Counted from the stretch's first letter, positions 23,070 to 35,217 are shown. The stretch: DNA of 64,000 nucleotides from Neocallimastix lanati (nom. inval.) (GCA_016946835.1 JACVTC010000008.1:968501-1032500); one strand, 5' to 3'. Made by a program: numbers and translations. Notes: generated by a model from the letters alone, not told the origin.

Positions 23070-24962
23070 GAATATAACAATAATAATGATAATAATAACA
23101 AAAATATAAACAACGAAAATCCCAATAAAAATAATTGTAACAGTTCAAGCAATAATCACGATAACAATAACATATTCAACAATAGATTAAAAAACAATAA
23201 TAATAATAATAGTGACAATACCACTAAAAGCAACTTTGACAATAATAATAACGATCATAAAAATAGTGACGACTTAACCATAAAAAATTCACTAAATAAC
23301 ACTTTAATGTTTAATTTATATAAACAAAAGTCAAACCAAAGATGTAAAAAACGAAAATATGAAAAATATGAGAAAGAAATCATTAATCCAATCAAGAAAC
23401 AAAAATTTGGAAACAAACTTATTGAACCAAACAGTTATAAGGATATATCAAACCTTAGTGATAAAACAGAATGGTTAAAGGCTGTTGAAAATGAACTAAA
23501 CAACATGAAGAGACTGAATGTATACAAATCAATTAGAACATTACCCAAAAATGCAAACCTTATATCTTCAAAATGGATATTTAAATATAAAAGGGACTCA
23601 TCTGGTAATATAATCCAACGAAAGGCAAGACTAGTAGCTAGAGGATTCACTCAACAATATGGTAGAGATTTTAAAGAAACCTTCTCTCCTACTTTAAACC
23701 ATGATTCCTTAAGAATACTTACAACATTTGCTGTACAAAACAATTTTAATATAGAACAAATTGATATTAACGCTGCATATTTAAATGCAAACCTAACAGA
23801 AGAAGTATTCATGAAACCCCCTGAAGGACATCAAGATTACAAAAGATGTTTTTGGAAACTCAAAAAGGCAATCTATGGTCTAAAACAAAGTGGAAGAGAA
23901 TGGAATCTTCAATTGAACAGATTTATTTTAAAAATAGGATTTGAAAGATTAACAAGCGAACCATGCCTATATATCAAAAGGAATAATCAAAATAACATTA
24001 CATGTATACTTGGGGTATAAGTAGATGATATTCTAATAGCAGGTAAAAATAAAGAAATACAAAATACAAAAAATAAAATAAAAAATAGATTCAATATAAA
24101 GGATATAGGAAATGTTGATTTCGTGATAGGTATAAAATTTATTAAATATAAAGATGGATATTTTTTAAGTCAAAAGAGATACTTAAAAGATTTATTAGAA
24201 AAATATAATATATTAAAGTTAGCGCCATCAAGAAATCTAAAACCAATTGAAAATGAAACGTTAAGAAAACAAATGGTAAATGGAACAGAATACAGAGGAG
24301 CTATAGGCAGCTTACTATATTTGGCAATATGTACTAGGCCTGACATCCTCTTCGCTGTAAGTAAAGCTGCTAGAAAGGCAAAGGAACCTACAATGGAAGA
24401 CTGGTATAACGTAATGAAAATATTAAAATATTTAAAAGGTACAATAAATTTTGGATTAAGGTTCACAAGGAATAAAGAAATAATAGCCTATGTAGATGCT
24501 GACTATGCTGGAGATGAAGAAACAAGAAGATCTACTACCGGATTCATTATAACTATGGGGGGAACACCAACAAGTTGGTGTTCTAAGCTTCAACACTGCG
24601 TTTCAACCTCCACTGCCGAATCAGAATATTATAGTCTCAGTGAATGCTCTAAACATTGTATTTGGTACTTGAATATATTAAAAGAACTTGACTTCAAAAT
24701 AAACTTCATCAATATCAATGTAGATAATAAAGCGACAATATACAATAGCAAAAATCAATCTATAAATCCAAAAACAAAACACATTGATATAAGATTTCAT
24801 TATGTAAGAGAATTAATTAAAGAAAATAAAATTAAACTGAATTATGTCAAATCTGAAAAAAATTTAGCGGATGGATTCACAAAATATTTAAATAACACTC
24901 TCATGGATAATTTCAGACAGTCCATTCTCTACGATTGTAATGATATCATTATATCAAATTGA
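20318..24962 (+). pseudogene. Ty1/copia Gag-Pol polyprotein with stops
   Basis: The start ATG is at 20318. Order: Gag (NTENYRRWSRKILYLL), CCHC knuckle CNYCNKIGHYFYEC near 21155, protease WIIDSGASVNIT near 21455, integrase (HRRFAHF zinc-finger start, LDDYSRFGW, RSDNGTEF, GRAERFNG), a long Asn-rich linker with an AAT/AAC microsatellite (about 22952-23070), reverse transcriptase (SSKWIFKYKRD, IDINAAYLNA, VDDILIAG) and RNase H (VDADYAGDEETRRSTTGF, STAESEYYSL). Integrase before RT defines copia. Defects: TGA at 20735, a frameshift near 20880, TGA at 21891 (a Trp before HRR is expected), TAA at 22407, and TAA at 24018 in place of the catalytic Tyr of YVDD. Every domain is otherwise well conserved. 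Confidence 0.95.
22951..23075 (+). repeat. AAT/AAC microsatellite in copia pol
   Basis: A run of AAT and AAC codons giving poly-Asn with a few Asp, in frame in the integrase-RT linker. The linker is tolerant of expansion in copia elements. The antisense frames of this run read as poly-Tyr or poly-Leu and are artefacts. Confidence 0.9.
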
Positions 24963-24980
24963 ACTTATAACCCCAGTTAA

Positions 24981-24993
24981 ATTTGAGGGGGAA
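24981..24993 (+). promoter_or_regulatory. Copia polypurine tract
   Basis: TTTGAGGGGGAA directly precedes the TGTCAG start of the 3' LTR, the usual place and form of a copia plus-strand primer. Confidence 0.9.
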
Positions 24994-25241
24994 TGTCAGA
25001 AAGATATTTTTTTATATCTATGAAAATTTATTAAAAGAAATTTATTCATAAATATTTAACCAATTATATTTATATTGTTAAATAATACTACAACTGAAAA
25101 TATAAATAAATGAACATTTGTCTTAAATAAAATACTGAGAAAATAAAAAAATAAAAAAATAAAATAAATATAACTAATCATATTAAAAAGATTATATTCA
25201 ATTATTACTTAAATAATTTTTCTTACTTCTGTGTTTTAAAA
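24994..25241 (+). repeat. Copia element 3' LTR
   Basis: About 248 bp, nearly identical to the 5' LTR at 18490. The small LTR-LTR divergence implies a fairly recent insertion, in contrast with the stop codons between the LTRs. Confidence 0.93.
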
Positions 25242-25371
25242 AAAAGTATAACTAAATAAAATATATAATTTAAATAAATGCATAAATAACTAATGTTTAA
25301 AAATATTGATCATTATTAAAATAATAAGAAATGATAAATATTTTTTAATAAATAATTACTATTTCTTACAG

Positions 25372-25910
25372 TAAAAGGCCAGTTTATTATTAACTAATAT
25401 AACGAATAATAATTATTTTAAAGGCTAAGATAATTTAACACTTCTCTATTCGAGTTGTTAAAATAAACACTAAAATTAATTATTATTATTTCTTTAAACA
25501 CTCAAGAATATAGCGCAGCACTTTATAACTCTATTCGTTATTAGTTACTGGGCTTACACTAAGATATTTTTATTTATTTTTAATAATTAATTTTTATTTA
25601 TTAATATTAATATTTATTTATAACAATTTAAGTTAATAGTAACGCTAGTGCGTTACAGTTATAAGTACAGTTATTTTTATACATTCAAATAATTTTAATG
25701 ATTGGTAAAATAATTTAATTTAACATAATTTACTAATCAATTAATAAAATTATTTATAACTAAATAACTATTAATATAATAATTATAAAATAATAAAATT
25801 AAATGTACGAAATTAAAGTAAAGATTTGTAATTGCTAACTGTTTATAGATACATTATGTAACCAGAGAACTATCATTGGATAGGCTTAATGTTACCATGT
25901 ATCTGTTATA
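25372..25910 (-). repeat. 3' LTR of gypsy family C
   Basis: Matches the solo LTR at 6447-7020. On the minus strand it follows the integrase C-terminus and a purine-rich stretch (TTGAGAGAGGCC, 25911-25922), which fits a 3' LTR with its polypurine tract. Confidence 0.82.
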
Positions 25911-25934
25911 AGGCCTCTCTCAAGGAGCAAGCTA

Positions 25935-26880
25935 CTAATGGTTGACGACGTTAGCAATAAACTGGCTATAACTAAAATCTTGGTAATCCTCAAGCAACTC
26001 TGCATAGTGAGGATTGTCGTCGATCACGTCGGCGTTTACCCACTCTTGTTTGTCATTCTGGTACGCAACCAGATATTGATATTGTCCTTGGTGTTTTCTT
26101 GAACCAAGGATATTTATAATCTTTTGGTTACCTGCAGGAGCTGGTACTAATGTTTTAGGTAGTTTGTGGAATGGTTCCAATTCACTCACATGGAACACTG
26201 GGTACATATTTGGAAATGGCGAACGACTAATGTCTAACCTGTAGTTTTTCTTTTCCTCGTCGACGCCTACTATTTTAAATGGACCATATTTCCTGGTTGA
26301 TAGCTTATAAAAAGGTAACGCATCATAATTCTCTGGCATTTTTAACCATACCTTATCTAACAGTCTATACATGGGGTAGTTATCCGAATTATCCAGGTAA
26401 CGTTTTTTGTAATTTCTTCATTAAAGGCTTCCGATAAATCTCCCATAATACTTATCTATTGTTTCACCGATTGTTCATAGTTTTTTTCTGGCCCCACTTT
26501 CCTTAAATTGTTTTTTCCACTGAATCCTCTTGAATGACCATAGCAGTTTGATCCCCCCAAATATGGACAATTTTCTAGCCTTGTTTTTTTACGGATGGGT
26601 TATTAATTCTTTTATTCTCCTTTAGATTTTTCACTTCTTGTGACCTTAACCAATCTGCCCATTTTCCGTAATCTACCAAGTAGTCGTAATAATCTCCAGA
26701 ATATTCAATACCTCTCTCACAGTAGAATTGTCTTGTTTTAAAGTCATACTATTTGACTTTGTTAGTACGCTCTTCGACCAGCTTCACATTTATGTGGAAT
26801 TCTTCCGTAACCTGAGGTATCAACACTTTATCAGCGGCAGCTGTGAATGTAAGGGGAAGGTCTTCTATCTTAAATCCCAT
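25935..26880 (-). pseudogene. Gypsy C remnant: integrase C-terminus plus unrecognised segment
   Basis: 25935-26410 (minus) reads the integrase tail: DKVWLKMPENYDALPF, RKYGPFKIVGVDEEKKNYRL, FPNMYPVFHVSELEPF, and a chromodomain-like end (YQYLVAYQNDKQEWVNADVI) before the stop. RT, RNase H and the DDE core are gone. From 26880 leftwards an unrelated-looking minus-strand segment begins with an ATG (MGFKIEDLPLTFTAAADKV), has a stop near 26750 (ERTNKVK-stop), and continues RQFYCERGIEYSGDYYDYLV and GKWADWLRSQEVKNLKE before it degenerates. That part may be the family's gag N-terminus joined to the integrase tail by deletion; I do not recognise it. Confidence 0.75.
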
Positions 26881-26977
26881 TTCCTCAGGTTATAATATAT
26901 GTATATATCGATTACCAATATATTAATAATTAAATCCAAAATAAAATAAAAATAAAATAAAAATAAAGTAAAAATAA

Positions 26978-27012
<35 letters not shown>

Positions 27013-27094
27013 TAATAATAATAATAAGAAATAAATAAGTAAATAAATGAATAAAATTAAAATAAAAAATAAAAAATAAAAAAAAATTAATTTA
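26881..27094. repeat. A/T microsatellites (AAAAT-type and AAT)
   Basis: AAATAAAAT-type runs at 26935-26980 and an AAT run at 26980-27026. No gene. Confidence 0.8.
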
Positions 27095-28376
<1,282 letters not shown>

Positions 28377-30164
28377 TTAATGATACTTATGTTTACCATT
28401 AGTTTTAATTTTAATGGCATTAACATCTACTTCTTCTTCTTCTTCTTCTTCTTCTTTTTTTTTCTTTGATTTATGACGATGATGATGGTGAATCTTTTTA
28501 TCTTTTTCTTTCATAGAATAAATATATTTTATATCATTATCTTTATATTTTTTATCTTTATCTATATTATTTTTAAGTTCAATTAGATATGTTTCTATAT
28601 CTTCTTTCGTAAAAAGTCCATCCATTCCAATATATTTATATGAAAATGATCCTTTAGGATGATTGATTGCATTAATGACTTTATTTATATCTGCACCTTG
28701 TTCAACTAAATATCGTATTATTTCTTTATTTCCATTTATGCATGCATTAAGTAACGGTGTTTCATCCAATACATTTACTTTATTAATATCCGCTCCATAT
28801 TCAACTAGATATTCTACTATATTTTTATTATTATTATTCATACATGCATTAAAGAGAGCTGTTTCACCATTACGATTTTCAATTTTTATATCTACTTCAA
28901 GTTCAACTAAATATTTTACTAGATTTTCATTTCTGCTTTTGCATGCATTAAATAATATTGTTTCCCATTTGTTATTTATTTTTTTTACATCTATTCCTAG
29001 TTTAACTATATATTTTACTAGATTTTCATTTCCACTTTTGCATGCATTAAATAAAATTGTTTCCCCTTCGTTATTTATTTTTTTTACATCTGTTCCTAGT
29101 TTAACTATATATTTGACCAGATTTTCGTTTCCACTTTCGCATGCATTAAATAATGGTGTTTCACCATAACGTGTTTCTTCATTTATATCAGCTCCAACTT
29201 CAATTAAATATTTTACTAGATTTTCATTTCCACTGAGGCATGCCATAAATAAAGGTGAAACACCGAGTATATCTACTATTTTTATATCGGCACCATTTTC
29301 AATTAAATCTTTTGCTATTTTTTCATTTCCTTGTTCACATGCACAATATAATGGTGTTTGATTAAACATGTTAACTTTATTTACATCGGCTCCATTTTCA
29401 ATTAAATCTTTTACTATTTTTTCATTTCCTTTTTCACATGCACAACATAATGGTGTTTGATTAGAGTTAAATATATCGGTAATATGATCAATTAAATAGT
29501 CTACTAGTTTTTTATTTCTTTTTCGAATTGCATAATATAATGGTGTTTTATTAAACTTTTTATCTTTATTTACATCGGCTCCATGTTTAATTAAATATTT
29601 AACTATACATTTTTTTCCATCTTTGCATACTTTTACAAAATAATCTTGAAAATTTTCTATAGAACGATTTATTGAAATTTTATATTGATCCTTAGACATT
29701 ATTCTATTTAGAGAAGTGACAGAAATTGACCTTTTATATTTATATTGATAAAGTAACATTTTAATGAATTCATTATCATAAAATTTAAAGTTACCAAAAA
29801 TAATATTTAATAACTGAATTTCATTATTTTTTATTAATTTCTTTACTAAAGAAGAAGATATGTAAAGAATACCGTTACAGTTTTTTATTATAAAATATAA
29901 TCTATTAGAAGTAAGAAAGCCATTTTCATAGATCTCCAAAGGAATATCAATTTTTTTAGAATCATTTTTATTGATATTATATACTAAAGTTTTTAATATT
30001 TCTATATTTTCATTATCAATAACTTTCATAAATCGTTTAATTCTAAAGTTATTATTTGATTCTTTTATATTATTATTTTTTTTTATATTTTGTGAAGAAG
30101 CCTTTTTTTTATTATAAAATAAAATAATAAATATTAAAATGAAATAAAAAATCAACTTATACAT
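28377..30164 (-). CDS. Ankyrin-repeat protein with N-terminal signal segment and kinase-derived tail
   Basis: 595 residues from the ATG at 30164, chosen because the hydrophobic segment LIFYFILIFIILFY starts directly after MYK; it is a signal peptide or membrane anchor. Residues 25-175 are Asn/Lys/Ile-rich, without a domain I recognise, but shared with the dead paralogue at 47 kb (FYDNEFIKMLLYQY). Residues about 175-515 are ten or so ankyrin repeats (NQTPLYCACEQGNEKI-type, GADIN ends). Two neighbouring repeats, GETILFNACKSGNENLVKYI and GIDVKKINN-type ends, are nearly identical and point to recent unit duplication. The last ~50 residues (KEKDKKIHHHHRHKSKK, poly-Glu, VNAIKIKTNGKHK) are homologous to kinase residues about 735-780 and come from the segmental duplication. 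Ankyrin domains bind proteins; the partner is unknown. Confidence 0.88.
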   Translation of the reverse strand: MYKLIFYFILIFIILFYNKKKASSQNIKKNNNIKESNNNFRIKRFMKVIDNENIEILKTLVYNINKNDSKKIDIPLEIYENGFLTSNRLYFIIKNCNGILYISSSLVKKLIKNNEIQLLNIIFGNFKFYDNEFIKMLLYQYKYKRSISVTSLNRIMSKDQYKISINRSIENFQDYFVKVCKDGKKCIVKYLIKHGADVNKDKKFNKTPLYYAIRKRNKKLVDYLIDHITDIFNSNQTPLCCACEKGNEKIVKDLIENGADVNKVNMFNQTPLYCACEQGNEKIAKDLIENGADIKIVDILGVSPLFMACLSGNENLVKYLIEVGADINEETRYGETPLFNACESGNENLVKYIVKLGTDVKKINNEGETILFNACKSGNENLVKYIVKLGIDVKKINNKWETILFNACKSRNENLVKYLVELEVDIKIENRNGETALFNACMNNNNKNIVEYLVEYGADINKVNVLDETPLLNACINGNKEIIRYLVEQGADINKVINAINHPKGSFSYKYIGMDGLFTKEDIETYLIELKNNIDKDKKYKDNDIKYIYSMKEKDKKIHHHHRHKSKKKKEEEEEEEEVDVNAIKIKTNGKHKYH

Positions 30165-30182
30165 TTTGTAAATTTGATTCAA

Positions 30183-31926
30183 TGTAATTATTATAAAATA
30201 AAATAATATTAAAAAAAAAAATTGTTGATTTATAAATAAATTTTCTTTGTTTTATTAAAAATATTATTTAACCTTCATTAAAATTAAAATTAAAATTATT
30301 TTTATTTTAAATCCATATTTTCTTTTAAATTTATTTTAATTCCAAATTTTCTAACAATAAATATAACAAATATTCAATAAACTATTAATTTAATTGGCTA
30401 TTTTTTTTTTTTTTTTTTTTTTTTTTGGAATTAATATTATTAATTGTCATAATTGTTTATGGACATAAAATAATTAATAAATAATAAATAATAAATAATA
30501 AATAAAAAAAATATAAAAAGTATTTAATAATAATAATTATAATAAATAATAGAATAATAAATAAATAAAAAGAGTATTTATTAATAAAAAATAAAAAATA
30601 AATAATTAAATAATTAAATAATAAATAATAAATAATAAAATAATAAATAATAAAATAATAAATAATAAATAATAATAAATAATAAATAATAAATAATAAA
30701 TAATAAATAATAAATAATAAATAATAAATAATAAATAATAAATAATAAATAATAAATAATAAATAATAGATAATAGATAATAATAATTAATTATCATAAT
30801 AATTAATAATAAAAAAAAAAAAAAAATCATAACATAAAAAATTATAATAAATTATTGTTTAGATTTAATAAAACAAGAAATATTTGAAATATTAAAAAGA
30901 AACAAAACATAGAACAAGATAAAAATAATAATATAAATATTAATTATATTTAAATATGAACTTTTTTCTTTTATATTTTATTTCTAACTTTTAATTTTAT
31001 TCATTTTTTTTTTTTTTAAAAAAAAAAAAAGTATTTTTTAATTGTTATTTAGTTGTTATTTTAATAATTTTAAATAATAAATTATAAATAATAAATAAGA
31101 AATAATAAAATAATAAAATAATAAAATAAGAAATAAGAAATAAGAAATAAGAAATAAGAAATAAGAAATAAGAAATAAGAAATAAGAAATAAGAAATAAG
31201 AAATAAGAAATAATAAATAATAAATAATAAATAATAAATAATAAATAATAAATAATAAATAATAAATAATAAATAATAAATAATAAATAATAAATAATAA
31301 ATAATAAATAATAAATAATAAGAAATAAGAAATAATAAATAATAAATAATAAATAATAAATAATAAATAATAAATAATAAATAATAAATAATAAATAATA
31401 AATAATAAATAATAAATAATAAATAATAAATAATAAATAATAAATAATAAATATGAATAAAAAGGGTATTTATTAATCAATAATCAAGAATAATAAATAA
31501 TAAATAATAAATAATTCAATAATAAAATAATTAAATAAAATTAAATAATTTTTCCCACACTACATATTAGTTTTAATAATATATATAAATATATAAATAT
31601 ATATTATATATATTTATATATTTTTTTTTTTTATTTTCAATGAGTGTCTTATAAAACAAGTAAAAAAAAAAAAAATTTTTTTTAGCAAAATTATATTTTT
31701 TTTTTCTTATTACTTTTTAAAATTAAATCTTTATTATTGAAATATAAACAAAAAAATAAAAAATATAAATTTTATCATTATTATTTTTATTATTTAGAAT
31801 TTATATTTTTATTATTTTAAAGTAATGATTAATGATATATATTATTTTCTTTTTATATACATATATACATATATATATAATTATATAATTAATATATATA
31901 ATCTTAATAAATTACTTTTATTTTTT
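30183..31926. repeat. Intergenic 7-bp repeat arrays and poly-T
   Basis: Contains a T tract (30402-30426), AATAAAT 7-bp arrays at 30474-30500, 30600-30785 and 31210-31458, and an AATAAGA variant of the same period at 31128-31211. The motif AAAAAGAGTATTTATTAAT occurs at 30567-30585, and with one change at 31459-31477. 31553-31926 is the kinase 3' flank that was duplicated to 27.1 kb. Open frames here are only the repeat read as protein. Confidence 0.9.
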
Positions 31927-34900
31927 TTAATGTAAATTTAAATTTTTTATTTCTTTGGATAAATTTGTTTCACTCACAGAAATAGCTGAATCTACCATTT
32001 TATTTACAGGAGAAGAATTATTATGATTCTTTTCATTTTCAATATCTAATGCTTTAATATTAATAGAAAGTTTAAATATTTCTTCCTCAGGTTCATTAGA
32101 AGATTCATCAACATTAAAGCTTTTGTCATTTGTTTTAATAGATTCCGCTGGATTTAATTCTTTTTCCTCACCATCACTACTAAATAAATCTTCCCAATCT
32201 AAATGAACTGAAGATGGTTTATTGTTTGTTTTGGAATTCATTAAACTAACAGAGTTAATTTTATGACTTTTACTATTAGTATGGTTTTCTTTATCATCAA
32301 ATTTAGGTTTAGATTTAAATTTTGATTTAGATTTGGATTTAGATTTAGTTTTGGATTTAGATTTAGGTTTAGATTTAGGTTTCGACTTGGATTCAGAATT
32401 AGAATTACTATTAGAATTAGAAATAAAATCATTATTATTAGTATTATTATTAGAATTAGAATTAGAATTAGAATTAGAATTAGAATTAGAATTGGTATCG
32501 GTATTGGTATTGGTATTGGTATTGAATTCAGAATTGGATTCAGACGAATTAATAATTAATCTATGATGATGTTCTTTCTTTGAATGTTTATGACTTTTAT
32601 TCTTATTCTTATTCTTATTCTTAGAAGTTATTGGGGTATGCTTATCTAACGGAGTATCTATATTTGTAATAACTGTGAGTTTTTCATTATCATTATTGCT
32701 TGTTGTGATAGTGTCTAATTCAGAAATTTCCATGTCATTATTTGTTTGGAGGGAATTAAAACTTTCCTTATTTTTCTTATGATGTTTTATTAATGGTTTA
32801 TCTGCTAATTTTATTGTATTCCTAACCTTACCAGAGGATTTTTCAGTTAAAGATGAAGTATTTTTACGAGTATGATGATGTTTATGTTTACCATTAGTTT
32901 TAATTTTAATGGCATTAACATCATTATCATCATCTTCTTCTTTCTTTGATTTATGACGATGATGATGATGATGTGCCCCTTTATCTTTTTCTTTTGTAGA
33001 AGAAGTATCTTTTATATCCTTATCTTTTTCTTTTATTCCTTTACTCTTGCTCTTTCCTGTTGATTTTTTTAATTTATCTTGTTTACGAGATTTTTTACTA
33101 ATTGATAAAAATGTTTTTTGCATACCATTTGTTAAGAGTGAAGGAGTCATTAAAGATAAAACTTCAGAAGTAATAGGTACTTTTTCCTTCCTAAATGAAA
33201 GTTTATGTTCTTTATCATCTTCTGTTTCTTTTTCTGTTTCATCTACATCAACATCATCTTCATCATCTTCATCATCATCTTCTTCATTGCTATCTTCAAT
33301 AAAAGCGGTGAATCTTGATGAATTTATCATATTTTCTTGTTGTGGTTTTGATGGTATGAAATCATCTTCATCTTCTACCATATCACCCCAACTTAAACCT
33401 TGTTGATAATTCCAAGAACTTGGTAATGTTTGTTCACTGATTTCAAATTGATGAGTATGATCTTCTTCCTGGGAATCCTCAATACTTGAATTAGTTAATG
33501 GAGATGAATTTTCATTCTTTTCTTCATCTGAATCAAATAAATCTTCCCAACGTAATTGAACGGATTGTTTTTGTGAATTTAATGGTTTTTCAGAATTATC
33601 AATTTTATCAAATAATTCACCTTTATTAAAAGAGAGGATCTTTTCAATAGTAGGAGTAGTTAAATTATCTTCACTTTCCATTTGATCTTCTTCTTCCTCT
33701 TTCTCCCATTCTTTTATCTTATTCTCATAAGAATAATCATAAATATCCATTTTTTTGTTAGATTCAGATTGACTCATTTTATTAGTGTTACTATTCTTTA
33801 AGTAGTTTTCCATAGAATTAGAACGACTTTCCCAACTCATTGGAACATCAGTATCATCATAAGAAGAGGAAAGAGCATTAGTGGTAGAAGTTATCCTCTT
33901 TGTGGTAGTGGTACATTCTTCTTCCTCTTCTTCTTCATCATCATCTACTTCAGCCAATTTTGGAGTTAATTCAGTTACCATGTCATCATCATCATCATCT
34001 AAATCATCTCCCCATTGACTTATGACCGGTATATTACTTTTCATATAGTTAAAGGAAAAGTTATGATCATGATTATACTCATCATTTTCTATTTCTTCAT
34101 TATCCAATTCTAAAGTATCAATATCTGGAACAATAACATGATCATCATTAACAGAAAAAGTATCCTCATTAACCCAATCATCGAATTCATCAACATTATC
34201 ATATTGACTATCGTCTTCACTTTCGTAGGAGGATAAATTGGTCATGTTAATAAGTTCTTCATCTACACCAAGGTAATTACTAACTCTTTTGCTAAAATCA
34301 GTAAATACTTCAATGCGATTTATTTCTTGACGAAGTTCTTCTAAACTATAACGATCATAAACGTTTTTGGCAAACATACGCTTAACAACACGATTAAATT
34401 CATCAGAAAGACCTAATTTTCTTTGTAATACATTAGGATCTTTACGTATAAACATATTGAAAGTTGGATTTTCCATATCTGCAGAAGACCAAGGATTTTG
34501 ACCAAAAATCATATTAATTAAAATGACACCTAAAGCCCATATATCACTACCTCTCGAATTACATTCCAATCCAGTTTTTTCATTCCTTTTTCTAATTTCA
34601 TAGTAATTACCATCACTATCTTCATCTTCTTCATCTTCATAATCATCATCATCGTAATCTTCATTATCAATACATTCGGGTGACATATATCTTAAACTAC
34701 CACAATTAAAGTCATTTGTCCATTCATCAAAACAGCAAAGACCAAAATCAGATAACTTACAATGATCATCCTTTGATATTAAAATATTTTCAGGTTTTAA
34801 ATCACGATGATAGATATGATTATTGTGACAATGTTTGACACTATCACATATTTCATTAAAGTAACGTTTAACACGAGGAATTTCAATAGCTTTTTCAGAT

Positions 34901-35217
34901 TGAGTAATCAATTCATATAAATCTGTAGTACAACATTCCAAAATAAGGAAAAGGGAATCACTGGTTTCAATTACATCATAAAGGTGAATAATATTTTTAT
35001 GGTCACCAAGCATCTTCATATACATTACTTCATCCTTTTGAAGAGCTTGATCTCTATCACTCATTCCAATTTTATTTAACCATTTCACAGCAAAAATTTG
35101 TCCTTCTTTATTAACAGCTTTATATACAGTTGCAAATGAACCATAGCCTAAAATACTTTCAAGTTTTAAACCTCCATCATATGGAAGTCTCTTTCCTAAT
35201 AAATCTTCTGGATCCAT
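31927..35217 (-). CDS. Ser/Thr protein kinase, Ran1/Ksp1/Sks1-like, with long disordered tail
   Basis: 1096 residues from the ATG at 35217. Kinase domain residues about 18-310: glycine loop GYGSFATV (24-31), ATP-anchoring Lys45 (FAVKW), Glu in the αC region, hinge LILECCTTDLYEL, catalytic HRDLKPEN (137-144), DFG (157-159), and activation segment ending MSPEC (178-182). All catalytic residues are present, so it should be active. The NDFNCGSLRYMSPEC stretch and short hinge resemble the fungal Ran1/Ksp1/Sks1 group. An acidic insert of about 35 residues sits between MSPEC and SDIWALG. The remaining ~780 residues are low complexity (Asp/Glu, His, Ser/Asn, Ser/Lys runs) with recurring Trp-acidic motifs (RWEDLFDSDEE near 554, DWEDLFSSDGEE near 1007, plus QWGDD, SWGDMVEDEDD). 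Its 3' end is the source of the duplication at 27-28.5 kb. Confidence 0.93.
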   Translation of the reverse strand: MDPEDLLGKRLPYDGGLKLESILGYGSFATVYKAVNKEGQIFAVKWLNKIGMSDRDQALQKDEVMYMKMLGDHKNIIHLYDVIETSDSLFLILECCTTDLYELITQSEKAIEIPRVKRYFNEICDSVKHCHNNHIYHRDLKPENILISKDDHCKLSDFGLCCFDEWTNDFNCGSLRYMSPECIDNEDYDDDDYEDEEDEDSDGNYYEIRKRNEKTGLECNSRGSDIWALGVILINMIFGQNPWSSADMENPTFNMFIRKDPNVLQRKLGLSDEFNRVVKRMFAKNVYDRYSLEELRQEINRIEVFTDFSKRVSNYLGVDEELINMTNLSSYESEDDSQYDNVDEFDDWVNEDTFSVNDDHVIVPDIDTLELDNEEIENDEYNHDHNFSFNYMKSNIPVISQWGDDLDDDDDDMVTELTPKLAEVDDDEEEEEEECTTTTKRITSTTNALSSSYDDTDVPMSWESRSNSMENYLKNSNTNKMSQSESNKKMDIYDYSYENKIKEWEKEEEEDQMESEDNLTTPTIEKILSFNKGELFDKIDNSEKPLNSQKQSVQLRWEDLFDSDEEKNENSSPLTNSSIEDSQEEDHTHQFEISEQTLPSSWNYQQGLSWGDMVEDEDDFIPSKPQQENMINSSRFTAFIEDSNEEDDDEDDEDDVDVDETEKETEDDKEHKLSFRKEKVPITSEVLSLMTPSLLTNGMQKTFLSISKKSRKQDKLKKSTGKSKSKGIKEKDKDIKDTSSTKEKDKGAHHHHHRHKSKKEEDDDNDVNAIKIKTNGKHKHHHTRKNTSSLTEKSSGKVRNTIKLADKPLIKHHKKNKESFNSLQTNNDMEISELDTITTSNNDNEKLTVITNIDTPLDKHTPITSKNKNKNKNKSHKHSKKEHHHRLIINSSESNSEFNTNTNTNTDTNSNSNSNSNSNSNSNNNTNNNDFISNSNSNSNSESKSKPKSKPKSKSKTKSKSKSKSKFKSKPKFDDKENHTNSKSHKINSVSLMNSKTNNKPSSVHLDWEDLFSSDGEEKELNPAESIKTNDKSFNVDESSNEPEEEIFKLSINIKALDIENEKNHNNSSPVNKMVDSAISVSETNLSKEIKNLNLH

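Noticed and set aside
22882-23152. Antisense poly-Tyr/Cys and poly-Leu frames
   Set aside because: Opposite strand of the AAT/AAC microsatellite in the copia linker.
30606-31480. Open frames reading LLFIIYY heptads (also 40029-40901, 42242-42544, 58509-58757)
   Set aside because: They are the 7-bp arrays translated: 21 bases give 7 residues. No start context, no complexity, same result in both orientations.
32333-33406. Plus-strand frames opposite the kinase tail
   Set aside because: Shadows of the Ser/Asn, Ser/Lys and Asp/Glu codon runs of the minus-strand kinase.
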